A DNA stretch of 64,000 nucleotides. It comes from Clostridium hydrogenum. GTDB lineage: Bacteria; Bacillota; Clostridia; Clostridiales; Clostridiaceae. A program made the position numbers and the translations under genes. The stretch is from the NCBI RefSeq assembly GCF_021432385.1, contig NZ_JAEACT010000002.1, forward strand, positions 1,817,501 through 1,881,500. The letters run 5' to 3'. Positions 55,781-64,000 of this stretch are shown here, piece by piece; position 1 is the stretch's first letter, and the number at the start of each line of letters is the position of its first letter. The notes under the pieces are model-generated. The model was not told the DNA's origin. It saw nothing but the letters and a program-made list of their open reading frames with translations, and did no database searches.

Positions 55781-55824
55781 AAAATTAATCATAGGAAACA
55801 TTTGACCTATGATTAATTTTATTA
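55781..55824 (+). terminator. Terminator after pgsA
   Basis: AAAATTAATCATAGG (55781-55795) pairs perfectly with CCTATGATTAATTTT (55806-55820). Confidence 0.85.
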
Positions 55825-55839
55825 TATAATATATTCAAA

Positions 55840-55851
55840 GAACAAATGTTC
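55840..55851. promoter_or_regulatory. LexA (SOS) box before recA
   Basis: GAACAAATGTTC matches the Gram-positive LexA/DinR operator GAAC-N4-GTTC exactly. It lies 40 bases before the recA start, close behind a TATAAT-like sequence (55824-55829), so recA is probably SOS-controlled. Confidence 0.88.
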
Positions 55852-55890
55852 GAAAACGTAGAGAGGTTGGTGAACCCATTAGGGAATAAT

Positions 55891-56940
55891 ATGGATAATG
55901 AAAAGTTAAAAGCTATAGATATGGCTATGGGGCAGATAGAAAAGCAATTTGGTAAAGGCGCTATAATGAAACTAGGAGAACATAGTACTCTTAATATTGA
56001 TGAAATATCAACAGGTTGTTTATCACTTGATATAGCACTAGGAATAGGCGGAGTACCAAGAGGAAGAATAATCGAGATATTTGGACCTGAATCATCAGGT
56101 AAAACAACAGTAGCACTTCATATAGTTGCTGAAGCACAAAAAAAAGGTGGAGCAGCTGCGTTTATTGATGCAGAGCATGCTTTAGATCCACAATATGCAA
56201 AAAGATTAGGTGTTGATATAGAAAATTTAATAGTATCTCAACCTGATACGGGTGAACAAGCACTTGAAATTGCAGAAGCCTTAGTTAGATCAGGAGCTAT
56301 TGATGTAATAGTAATAGATTCTGTTGCGGCACTTGTTCCAAAGGCTGAAATAGAGGGCGAAATGGGTGATTCACACGTTGGACTCCAAGCAAGACTTATG
56401 TCACAAGCACTTAGAAAATTAGCTGGTTCTATTGATAAAACAAAATGTGTTGCCATTTTTATTAATCAGCTTAGAGAAAAAGTTGGAGTTATGTTTGGAA
56501 ATCCTGAAACTACACCAGGTGGAAGAGCTCTAAAATTTTATGCATCAGTAAGATTAGATATAAGAAGAATTGATTCAATAAAACAGGGCGAAGAGATGAT
56601 TGGTAACAGAGCAAGAATTAAAGTTGTAAAAAATAAGGTGGCACCTCCTTTTAAACAAGCAGAGTTTGATATTATGTATAATGAAGGAATATCAAGAGAA
56701 GGAAATATTGTTGATGTTGGAGTTAAAGAAGAAATAATTCAAAAAAGTGGTGCATGGTTTTCCTATGGCGAAATAAGATTAGGACAAGGAAGAGAAAATG
56801 CAAAGCAATTTTTTAAAGAAAATCCTGAAGTTAGACTTGAAGTAGAAAATAAAATAAGAGAAAAATACGAATTGCCTCTTGTTGGGGAAGATAAAAAGAG
56901 TGAAAAGCCAAAAGAGGAAAAAAATACAGAAAAAAAATAA
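55891..56940 (+). CDS. recA: Recombinase RecA
   Basis: A 349-aa protein. ATG 55891 is chosen because the protein then begins [20 protein letters not shown] and the upstream in-frame codons cover the SOS box. Walker [10 protein letters not shown] is at 65-73; [20 protein letters not shown] and the filament/DNA loops are normal. It drives recombination and stimulates self-cleavage of LexA-type proteins. Confidence 0.97.
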   Translation: MDNEKLKAIDMAMGQIEKQFGKGAIMKLGEHSTLNIDEISTGCLSLDIALGIGGVPRGRIIEIFGPESSGKTTVALHIVAEAQKKGGAAAFIDAEHALDPQYAKRLGVDIENLIVSQPDTGEQALEIAEALVRSGAIDVIVIDSVAALVPKAEIEGEMGDSHVGLQARLMSQALRKLAGSIDKTKCVAIFINQLREKVGVMFGNPETTPGGRALKFYASVRLDIRRIDSIKQGEEMIGNRARIKVVKNKVAPPFKQAEFDIMYNEGISREGNIVDVGVKEEIIQKSGAWFSYGEIRLGQGRENAKQFFKENPEVRLEVENKIREKYELPLVGEDKKSEKPKEEKNTEKK

Positions 56941-56966
56941 TCTGATTATGCTTAATAAATTTATAA

Positions 56967-56996
56967 TAAAAACCGCTAAAAATGCGGTTTTTTATT
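56967..56996 (+). terminator. Terminator after recA
   Basis: AAAAACCGC pairs with GCGGTTTTTT across TAAAAAT. Confidence 0.9.
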
Positions 56997-57197
56997 ATTA
57001 AAAATTAATATTAGATTAATATATATTAAAACTTATATAACTTGACATAATAGTTAAAGTAATATACAATTAATAATATACAAATACTGGTTTAGCATAT
57101 TCGAATGATTGTCAATTGAATATATATGACACCTTTTCATAGCTTTCATCTACTTAATAATGTTGTGGCAAAATAAGCAAAGGAGGTGTTTTAGGCA

Positions 57198-58736
57198 ATG
57201 AGTATTTATAACTTGATAGCTATTATTGTAGTTATATTTATAATAGTAGCGCTTGAAGTGTATCTTAGAAAAAATTACGCTTGGGCAAAAATTTCCAAGG
57301 CAGAAGAAGAAGCTAAAAAAATCAAAGAGGACGCTAATAAAGAAGCCGAAACTACGAAAAAAGAGGCTATTCTAGAAGCAAAAGAGGAAGTTCATAAACT
57401 CAGAGCAGATCTTGACAAGGAAACAAGAGAAAGAAGAAGTGAAATTCAAAGATTAGAAAGAAGAAATATTCAAAGAGAAGAAGCCTTAGACAAAAAAGGT
57501 GATATGCTGGAAAAGAGAGAGGAAGTTCTAAATCAGCGAGAAGTTTCAATAAAAGAAAAAGAAGAAAATATTGAAAGTTTATATGAAACGCAGAGAAAAG
57601 AACTTGAAAGACTTTCAGGTTTAACTTCTGAGGAAGCTAAGCAAATGCTTTTAGAAGAAATTAATAAAGAAATAAAGCATGATGCAGCAGTTATGATTAA
57701 AGATGTTGAACAACGTGCTAAGGAAGAAGCAGATAAAAAAGCACGTGAAATTATAACTTACGCTATTCAAAGATGTGCAGCAGATCACGTTGCTGAGTCA
57801 ACGGTTTATGTTGTAGCACTTCCAAATGATGAAATGAAAGGTAGAATAATAGGTAGAGAGGGTAGAAATATTAGAACCCTTGAAACTTTAACAGGTGTTG
57901 ATCTCATAATAGATGATACTCCTGAAGCAGTTATTTTATCAGGATTTGATCCAATTAGAAGAGAAGTTGCAAAAATTGCTCTTGAAAAATTGATTTTGGA
58001 TGGTAGAATTCATCCAGCAAGAATTGAAGAAATGGTTGAAAAAGCTAAGAAAGAAGTAGAAAACAATATTAAAGAAGAAGGCGAACAAGCAACATTTGAA
58101 ACAGGAGTTCATGGATTACATAATGAACTTATCAGGCTACTTGGTAGATTAAAATACAGAACTAGTTATGGTCAGAATGTTTTAAAGCATTCTATTGAAG
58201 TATCATATTTAGCTGGTTTTATGGCAGCTGAACTAGGAATAGATCCAACTTTCGCTAAAAGGGCAGGTTTGCTTCACGATATAGGTAAAGCAGTAGATCA
58301 TGAAGTAGAAGGACCACATGCACTTATTGGTTTGGAAGTTGCAAAGAAATACCATGAATCTTCTTTAATTGTTAATGCTATTGGTGCACATCATGGTGAT
58401 GTTGAACCTCAATCATTGGAAGCAATATTGGTTCAGGCTGCGGATGCAATATCAGCGGCAAGACCGGGAGCAAGAAGAGAGACATTAGAAGCATATATTA
58501 AACGACTAGAAAAGTTAGAAGAAATTGCTAATTCTTATGAAGGCGTAGAAAAGTCATATGCCATTCAGGCTGGAAGAGAAATCAGAATTATGGTTAAACC
58601 AGAAACAGTAGATGATACGGGTTCTGTAGAAATGGCTAGGAATATTGTAAAGAAGATTGAAGAAGAATTAGAATATCCTGGTCAAATCAAAGTTAATGTA
58701 ATACGTGAAACCCGATCTATTGAATATGCAAAATAG
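57198..58736 (+). CDS. rny: Ribonuclease Y
   Basis: A 512-aa membrane-anchored endoribonuclease: one N-terminal membrane helix, a coiled coil (~30-190), a KH domain ([20 protein letters not shown]) and an HD domain ([20 protein letters not shown]). It initiates mRNA decay in Firmicutes. AAAGGAGGTG precedes ATG. Confidence 0.97.
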   Translation: MSIYNLIAIIVVIFIIVALEVYLRKNYAWAKISKAEEEAKKIKEDANKEAETTKKEAILEAKEEVHKLRADLDKETRERRSEIQRLERRNIQREEALDKKGDMLEKREEVLNQREVSIKEKEENIESLYETQRKELERLSGLTSEEAKQMLLEEINKEIKHDAAVMIKDVEQRAKEEADKKAREIITYAIQRCAADHVAESTVYVVALPNDEMKGRIIGREGRNIRTLETLTGVDLIIDDTPEAVILSGFDPIRREVAKIALEKLILDGRIHPARIEEMVEKAKKEVENNIKEEGEQATFETGVHGLHNELIRLLGRLKYRTSYGQNVLKHSIEVSYLAGFMAAELGIDPTFAKRAGLLHDIGKAVDHEVEGPHALIGLEVAKKYHESSLIVNAIGAHHGDVEPQSLEAILVQAADAISAARPGARRETLEAYIKRLEKLEEIANSYEGVEKSYAIQAGREIRIMVKPETVDDTGSVEMARNIVKKIEEELEYPGQIKVNVIRETRSIEYAK

Positions 58737-58756
58737 AAATATATTAATTAAAAACG

Positions 58757-58790
58757 ATTCCTTTCAATATTTATTGAAAGGAATTTTTTA
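58757..58790 (+). terminator. Terminator after rny
   Basis: ATTCCTTTCAAT (58757-58768) and ATTGAAAGGAAT (58773-58784) are perfect complements, followed by TTTTTTA. Confidence 0.9.
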
Positions 58791-58900
58791 CTTATATATT
58801 TTTGGAATTTAGCAGGAATTTTTTAAAATATGTAGAATTATATACCTATACTATTAAATTAATAATGTTCACACAATTTTATCAACTTAGGAGGGTTATT

Positions 58901-59161
58901 ATGGAAGTGTTAAAAGTTTCAGCAAAATCAAGTCCAAATTCAGTAGCAGGTGCTTTAGCAGGAGTCTTAAGGGAAAGAGGTGCAGCTGAGATTCAAGCAA
59001 TAGGTGCTGGTGCGATTAATCAGGCTGTCAAGGCTATAGCTATAGCTAGGGGATTTGTAGCACCAAGTGGTATAGACCTTGTTTGTATTCCAGCATTTAC
59101 TGATATTGAAATAGATGGAGAGGAAAGAACTGCAATTAAATTGATAGTTCAACCTAGGTAG
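58901..59161 (+). CDS. spoVS: Stage V sporulation protein S
   Basis: An 86-aa Alba-like protein beginning MEVLKVSAKSSPNSVAGALA; ATG 58901 follows AGGAGGGTTATT. It is extremely conserved and affects entry into sporulation and septation. Usual location behind rny in clostridia. Confidence 0.96.
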   Translation: MEVLKVSAKSSPNSVAGALAGVLRERGAAEIQAIGAGAINQAVKAIAIARGFVAPSGIDLVCIPAFTDIEIDGEERTAIKLIVQPR

Positions 59162-59288
59162 TTAGTAATTCTATAAGGAGACTTTGAAGTTTATTCAGGT
59201 CTCTTTTATTTTCTTTAAAAATGTGTTAAATTATATTTGATAGTTTCACTATATATAAACTAAAAGATATTTTGTTTGGAGGAGTATA

Positions 59289-60161
59289 ATGATAAAAATT
59301 GACATTAAATCGTTAATCGCACTTATGAGGCCTAAGCAATGGACCAAGAATCTTTTTGTATTTGGTGCGGTATTATTTTCCGGAAATTTCGTTAGTAAAG
59401 ATTTATTCTTGGCAAATATACTTGTATTTATTATGTTTTGTTTGGCATCTTCAAGTATTTATGTCCTCAATGATATAATTGATGTTGAGAAAGATAAATT
59501 GCATCCTGTAAAAAAGTTTAGACCAATTGCAAGTGGTAAAGTATCAAAATTGCAGGGCATAATTTTAGATATTGTTTTATTTTTAATAATTTTAATATTT
59601 ACGTACAGATTTAATTTTGAAGTATTGATAGTAATACTTGTGTACATTGTAATGAATATATTTTATTCGTTTATTTTAAAAAATGTTGTGATAATTGATG
59701 TAATGGTTATTACAGCTGGGTTTGTTCTTAGAATAGAAAGTGGAAGTATTGCAACAAATGTAGAGTTATCCCCTTGGATAATACTGTGCACTATACTGCT
59801 TTCATTATTTCTTGGTTTAAATAAAAGGAAAAGTGAAATAGTAGCTTTAAAATCTGATAGCGTAAAAACAAGAAAAATTTTAAAAGAATATTCAGTAGAA
59901 TTAATTGATAAAATGCTTACAATTGTAACTCCATCTATTTTAATGGCATATTGCCTTTATACATTTAATTCTACTCAAAGCAAAAGTATGATGTTTACGA
60001 TACCTTTTGTTTTATATGGAATTTTTAGATATCAGTATCTTATGGAAACACAAAATATAGGTGGAAAACCCGAAGATGTTTTTACAAAGGATAAGGCATT
60101 TTTGGTTAATATTATTTGTTGGTTTTTAGTAGTAGTTTGTGTGATTTACTTTAAAATTTAA
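59289..60161 (+). CDS. UbiA-family prenyltransferase, decaprenyl-phosphate phosphoribosyltransferase-like
   Basis: A 290-aa membrane protein with about eight or nine helices. First Asp-rich motif NDIIDVEKDKLHPVKKFRPI; the start LMRPKQWTKNLFVFGAVLFS matches DPPR synthase-like members that transfer phosphoribose to polyprenyl phosphate. In clostridia the product's role is unclear, perhaps surface glycan synthesis. GGAGGAGTA precedes ATG. Confidence 0.8.
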   Translation: MIKIDIKSLIALMRPKQWTKNLFVFGAVLFSGNFVSKDLFLANILVFIMFCLASSSIYVLNDIIDVEKDKLHPVKKFRPIASGKVSKLQGIILDIVLFLIILIFTYRFNFEVLIVILVYIVMNIFYSFILKNVVIIDVMVITAGFVLRIESGSIATNVELSPWIILCTILLSLFLGLNKRKSEIVALKSDSVKTRKILKEYSVELIDKMLTIVTPSILMAYCLYTFNSTQSKSMMFTIPFVLYGIFRYQYLMETQNIGGKPEDVFTKDKAFLVNIICWFLVVVCVIYFKI

Positions 60162-60342
60162 TAAAAATATATAATTTTATATTACATATTCAATAAAAAG
60201 ATGTATAATGGTAATATTAGGTGATATATTGAGAATGTGTATAAAAATTTCCTATCAAATTTCAATTAAAAATATAATTGAAAGATTTAATTACATTAAA
60301 GAGTTTATACATAAACTAAAATAATTTGTAGGGGGAGATACT

Positions 60343-60801
60343 GTGAGTAAAGTATTAACAATGGTTTTGCCTATTAATGGTACATTAATTCATTTAACAG
60401 ATATTAATGATTATTTGTTTAATAAAAAAATAATGGGCGAAGGTGTGGCTATAGAGCCAGCAGATGGTGAGGTTTTTTCACCAATTGATGGTAAGGTTGC
60501 GCTTATATATAAGGCTAAGCATGCAATAGCTATTGAAAATGAAGACGGAATTAAAGTTTTAATCCATGTTGGGTTAGATAGTGCGAAGCTAGATGGTAAA
60601 GGATTTGCATTATATGTAAAAGAAGGGGACGCTGTAAAAGCAGGCGACAAACTTTTAAGTTTTGATAGGGATTTTTTGGAAAAGAATGCGTCTATAACAA
60701 CACCTGTTGTAATAACAGAGTCTGAGAGAGTAAAAAATTATGATATAGATTATTCAGTAAAAAAATCAGGTTTGGAATTTGCAAAATTTTATATTGATTA
60801 G
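60343..60801 (+). CDS. PTS glucose-type IIA component
   Basis: A 152-aa single-domain IIA-Glc protein with GTG start at 60343 after GGGGGAGAT. The phosphorylated His75 lies in LIHVGLDSAKLDGKGF; PADGEVFSPIDGKVALIY is the conserved N-terminal barrel. It passes phosphate from HPr, encoded next, to sugar permeases lacking their own IIA. Confidence 0.92.
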   Translation: MSKVLTMVLPINGTLIHLTDINDYLFNKKIMGEGVAIEPADGEVFSPIDGKVALIYKAKHAIAIENEDGIKVLIHVGLDSAKLDGKGFALYVKEGDAVKAGDKLLSFDRDFLEKNASITTPVVITESERVKNYDIDYSVKKSGLEFAKFYID

Positions 60802-60822
60802 TAGTATTTTGCGCAAATTTTA

Positions 60823-60851
60823 TTGAATATGTAGTCTAATTGTGTTATACT
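60823..60851 (+). promoter_or_regulatory. ptsH promoter
   Basis: TTGAAT (60823-60828) and TATACT (60846-60851), spacer 17. Confidence 0.75.
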
Positions 60852-60895
60852 AATCTAAGCTGATTTAAGTAAAAATTAAATAGAGGTGATTGTTA

Positions 60896-61156
60896 ATGGT
60901 AACAAAAAGTGTTGTTGTAAAAAGTGCAACTGGTTTACATGCTAGACCAGCAACATTACTTGTAAAAAAGGCATCTAGTTTCAAATCAGATGTTAATATG
61001 GAGTTTAATGGTAAGAAAGCAAATGCTAAAAGTTTAATTGGAGTTTTATCTTTAGGAGTAACTAAAGACAGCACAATTAAAATAACAGTTTCAGGTGATG
61101 ATGAAGCTTTAGCAGCTGAAGAAATCGCAAAATTAATAGAATCTTTAGATGAATAA
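60896..61156 (+). CDS. ptsH: Phosphocarrier protein HPr
   Basis: An 86-aa protein; ATG 60896 follows GAGGTGATT. His15 (ATGLHARPAT) accepts phosphate from enzyme I and Ser46 (AKSLIGVLSLG) is the HPr-kinase site for carbon catabolite control. Enzyme I is not adjacent. Confidence 0.96.
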   Translation: MVTKSVVVKSATGLHARPATLLVKKASSFKSDVNMEFNGKKANAKSLIGVLSLGVTKDSTIKITVSGDDEALAAEEIAKLIESLDE

Positions 61157-61204
61157 TGTAAAATAAAAACAATGAAAATTTTTTCATTGTTTTTATTTTA
61201 CATT
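61155..61204. terminator. Very long hairpin terminator after ptsH
   Basis: AATGTAAAATAAAAACAATG and CATTGTTTTTATTTTACATT are exact complements within a 24-bp stem (61155-61178 / 61181-61204). Confidence 0.85.
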
Positions 61205-61316
61205 ATTCTACGATATATTTAAAAAAATACGAATAAAATGTATTAAAATGAATATAATTATATGGTATACTATAAACGAAATTAATTATTCTAAATATTA
61301 CGTACGGAGGTATAGT

Positions 61317-62747
61317 ATGAGAACTACTTATGAAACACCACTTAATAGAAGATATGCGTCAGAAGAAATGAGTTATCTTTTTTCTGATGAAATGAAGTTT
61401 AAAACATGGAGAAAATTATGGGTAGCATTAGCAGAAAGTGAAATGGAATTAGGTCTTAATATAACAAAGGAACAAGTTGATGAACTAAAAAGCCATGTTG
61501 ATGATATTAATTATGAAGTTGCAGAGGAAAGAGAAAAAATTGTTAGACATGATGTTATGAGTCATGTGTATGCATATGGTGTTCAGTGTCCTTCAGCTAA
61601 AGGTATAATACATTTAGGAGCTACCTCTTGCTATGTTGGAGACAATGCTGACATGATAATAACAAAGCAGGCGTTATTAATAATAAAAAAGAAATTGATA
61701 AACGTTATTAGTCACTTAAGTGATTTTGCTATGAAATATAAGGACTTACCTACACTTGGATTTACTCATTTACAACCAGCACAACTTACAACAGTAGGTA
61801 AGAGATGCACACTATGGATACAAGATTTAATGATAGATTTAGAAAACTTAAATTTTGTTATTGATAATTTGAAACTTAGAGGAGTAAAGGGAACTACTGG
61901 AACTCAATCTAGTTTTATGGATTTATTTAATGGCAATGAAGAAAAAATAAAAGAATTAGAGAAAAAAGTAGTTTCAAAAATGGGATTTGAAAAGGCATAC
62001 AATGTTACTGGTCAAACTTATCCAAGAAAAGTTGATTCTATAGTATTAAATACTTTATCTGAAATAGCTCAAAGTGCTTATAAATTTAGTAATGATCTTA
62101 GAATTCTTCAAAATATGAAAGAGATGGAGGAACCATTTGAAAAAAATCAAATAGGATCATCTGCTATGGCTTATAAGAGAAATCCAATGAGATCAGAGAG
62201 AATAAGTGCACTTGCTAGATATGTTATTGTAGATGCTTTAAATCCAGCTATTACTGCTTCAACTCAATGGTTTGAAAGAACTTTAGATGATTCGGCTAAT
62301 AAGAGACTTTCTGTTGCAGAAGGCTTCTTGGCATTAGATGGAGTATTAAATCTATATATAAATGTGTCAAGTAATATGGTTGTATATGAAAAAGTTATAA
62401 CTTCACATGTAAATAGTGAGTTACCTTTTATGGCTACAGAAAATATAATGATGGAAGCTGTAAAAAGAGGTGGGGACAGACAAGAACTTCATGAGCTTAT
62501 AAGAACATATTCAATGCAAACTGCTAAGAGGATTAAAGAAGAGGGATTATCTAACGATTTAATTGATAGAATAAAAAAGGATTCTACATTTAAATTAAGT
62601 GAAAAAGAGATAGATGAAATTATTGACCCTAAAAAGTTTGTTGGAAGAGCACCTGGTCAAGTAGTAGACTATATACAGGAATGTGTTAAACCAGTGCTAG
62701 AAAGTAATAAAGACTGTATAAATGTTGATGTAAATATAAGTGTATAA
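61317..62747 (+). CDS. purB: Adenylosuccinate lyase
   Basis: A 476-aa fumarase-superfamily enzyme for two steps of purine synthesis. ATG 61317 follows ACGGAGG, beginning MRTTYETPLNRRYASEEMSY. Motifs: TSCYVGDNAD, TLGFTHLQPAQLTTVGKR and the signature GSSAMAYKRNPMRSE. Normal length for the eukaryote-like clade found in clostridia. Confidence 0.95.
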   Translation: MRTTYETPLNRRYASEEMSYLFSDEMKFKTWRKLWVALAESEMELGLNITKEQVDELKSHVDDINYEVAEEREKIVRHDVMSHVYAYGVQCPSAKGIIHLGATSCYVGDNADMIITKQALLIIKKKLINVISHLSDFAMKYKDLPTLGFTHLQPAQLTTVGKRCTLWIQDLMIDLENLNFVIDNLKLRGVKGTTGTQSSFMDLFNGNEEKIKELEKKVVSKMGFEKAYNVTGQTYPRKVDSIVLNTLSEIAQSAYKFSNDLRILQNMKEMEEPFEKNQIGSSAMAYKRNPMRSERISALARYVIVDALNPAITASTQWFERTLDDSANKRLSVAEGFLALDGVLNLYINVSSNMVVYEKVITSHVNSELPFMATENIMMEAVKRGGDRQELHELIRTYSMQTAKRIKEEGLSNDLIDRIKKDSTFKLSEKEIDEIIDPKKFVGRAPGQVVDYIQECVKPVLESNKDCINVDVNISV

Positions 62748-62909
62748 TTCTACCATAAATTAAAGTAAATTATTGCTAAAATAAATGTAAAATATTACAA
62801 AAAAATATTTACATGAGTTACATAAAAGTATATAATTAGTTCATGAAATAGTATCGATATTATTCTTTTCATGGACTATTTATATTAATGATGAGATGAA
62901 GGGTAGAAA

Positions 62910-63767
62910 ATGACTAAAAGTAGAATTATTATAATATTAACCTCTTTAACATTTTTATTTTTTTGTGGTTGTTCATCTAGTACAAAAAATAAAGTTAAAA
63001 ATAGTGTTAACTCACAGCAGCTCACAGCTAAAAATGATAAAAAACAAAATAAAGTAAAAAAACCCCCTGAAGTGGAAAAACCCCAAGTTTATAAAGTTGG
63101 ATCAAAAGGTGATAAAGTAAAGGACATTCAAGATAAATTAATAACATATGGATATCCTGTTACTGATGATGGAAAATTCGGAGTGGCTACTGATTGGGCA
63201 GTTAGAGACTTCCAATATAGGCATAATCTTAATATGGATGGCTCTGTTTCTGATAACACCTTTAAATTCCTAAATCAAAAACCAACCACTGACACTATGT
63301 GTAATTCTAATCTTAATCCAGTTCAAAATCCAGATGTACAAGCTAAAAAGGCTTATGCTGAAAATATTGCAAATTCAAATAATCTTGATAGCTATACTAA
63401 ATATTTAATTATAGCTTCACTTAAAGAGCAGAGAGTTTATATTTTTAATGGAAGTAATAAAAATTGGACACTTATAAATACTTTTCAGTGTACATCAGGT
63501 GCAGCAGCAACGCCAACAATTACTGGACACTTTTTCGTTCAAGGTAAGGGCAGGGCATTTAAGTCAGGGAATGATATTATATGTAAGTACTATACACAAA
63601 TACAAGGCAATTATTTATTTCATAGTATATTATTTGATAAGAATGGTAATGTTGTAGATGGTACTTTAGGAGCTTCACTTTCCCATGGATGCATGAGACT
63701 AGCTGTTGAAAATGCAAAATATATATATGACAATATACCGATGGGAACGTCTATATGGATTTATTAA
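62910..63767 (+). CDS. Lipoprotein L,D-transpeptidase with peptidoglycan-binding domain
   Basis: A 285-aa protein: lipoprotein signal ending at FFCGC (Cys ~21), a Lys-rich linker, a peptidoglycan-binding-1 domain (GSKGDKVKDIQDKLITYGYP, ~67-125), then a YkuD catalytic domain (~165-285) with active-site SHGCMRLAVENAKYIYDNIP. It cross-links or trims peptidoglycan (3-3 bonds). GAAGGGT precedes ATG. Confidence 0.9.
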   Translation: MTKSRIIIILTSLTFLFFCGCSSSTKNKVKNSVNSQQLTAKNDKKQNKVKKPPEVEKPQVYKVGSKGDKVKDIQDKLITYGYPVTDDGKFGVATDWAVRDFQYRHNLNMDGSVSDNTFKFLNQKPTTDTMCNSNLNPVQNPDVQAKKAYAENIANSNNLDSYTKYLIIASLKEQRVYIFNGSNKNWTLINTFQCTSGAAATPTITGHFFVQGKGRAFKSGNDIICKYYTQIQGNYLFHSILFDKNGNVVDGTLGASLSHGCMRLAVENAKYIYDNIPMGTSIWIY

Positions 63768-63787
63768 AAAGAATAAGGGAGTACAAT

Positions 63788-64000
63788 ATGAAATTTACAG
63801 AATTTGAATATAAAAGACCCGATGTAGAAGAAATAAAAAATAAAATTAATTTTCTTTTAAAAGATTTTAATAATGCGGATACTTTTGAAATGCAGGACAA
63901 AATAATTAAGGAAATTAATGATATTAGAAATGAATTTGATTCAATGAGTACAATAGTATATATAAGGCATACTATTGATACTAATGATGAGTTTTATGAT
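63788..64000 (+). CDS. M3 family oligoendopeptidase, start (cut by window edge)
   Basis: ATG 63788 follows AAGGGAG, and 71 codons are visible (MKFTEFEYKRPDVEEIKNKI ... MSTIVYIRHTIDTNDEFYD). The N-terminal pattern YxRP and SIRHxIDTxDEFY is typical of clostridial PepF-like M3 peptidases. The zinc HExxH motif lies beyond the window. Confidence 0.8.
   Translation, partial: MKFTEFEYKRPDVEEIKNKINFLLKDFNNADTFEMQDKIIKEINDIRNEFDSMSTIVYIRHTIDTNDEFYD

Overview
The window is low-GC Firmicutes DNA. Gene content and order (codY-rpsB-tsf-pyrH-frr-uppS-cdsA-dxr-rseP-ispG, rimP-nusA-ylxR-ylxQ-infB-rbfA-nrnA-truB-ribF-rpsO-pnp, dapG-clpP-like-ftsK-rimO-pgsA-recA-rny-spoVS), the sporulation genes and the strong AT bias point to an anaerobic spore-former of Clostridium sensu stricto (C. 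beijerinckii/C. butyricum-like). The species is inferred, not proven.

Positions 1 to about 21130 are the right part of a decayed or domesticated prophage. Its left end lies outside the window. It is inserted in the competence-associated AAA+ ATPase gene comM (yifB), whose 5' two thirds remain at 21127-22167 on the minus strand. Order from left: small genes and a nonsense-broken HNH-like gene; a HEPN-domain gene framed by perfect 16-bp inverted repeats; an ArpU-like late regulator; membrane, unknown and DUF2321 cargo; two broken small phage genes; then terminase small subunit, terminase large subunit, portal, and a minor head protein fused in frame to a GH25 lysozyme that has lost its first strand, followed by an LLH holin. 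Capsid, tail and baseplate genes are missing, so one deletion seems to have joined head and lysis genes. Rightward cargo follows: an unknown 345-aa protein, an apparently non-coding, highly structured ~680-nt segment closed by a 24-bp terminal helix, small minus-strand peptides, a secreted phospholipase-D-type nuclease, a HicAB toxin-antitoxin pair, a zinc-ribbon membrane protein, and an RRNPP-type quorum sensor with its own small exported pro-peptide, next to the attachment site.

From 22315 to 64000 the DNA is ordinary chromosome, almost all on the plus strand: dprA and topA, codY, ribosome and translation genes, isoprenoid and phospholipid genes, the nusA-infB operon, RNA decay (pnp, rny, nrnA), DNA translocation and repair (ftsK, recA with a LexA-type box), spoVS, PTS components (IIA-Glc and HPr), purB, an L,D-transpeptidase and the start of an M3 oligopeptidase. 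One accessory pair interrupts the usual uppS-cdsA-dxr order: a fusion of a degenerate superfamily-1 helicase N-terminus to a LexA-like self-cleaving S24 domain, followed by an AI-2E family permease. About 100-bp palindromic repeats of a related family sit in intergenic spaces upstream of rpsB (two), the helicase-S24 gene, dxr, pnp and ftsK.

The most unusual items are the structured RNA candidate (14386-15067), the helicase-LexA fusion (32227-33651), the prophage quorum-sensing pair (18926-20323), the deletion-born head-lysin fusion (10790-12235) and the inverted-repeat HEPN cassette (976-2123).
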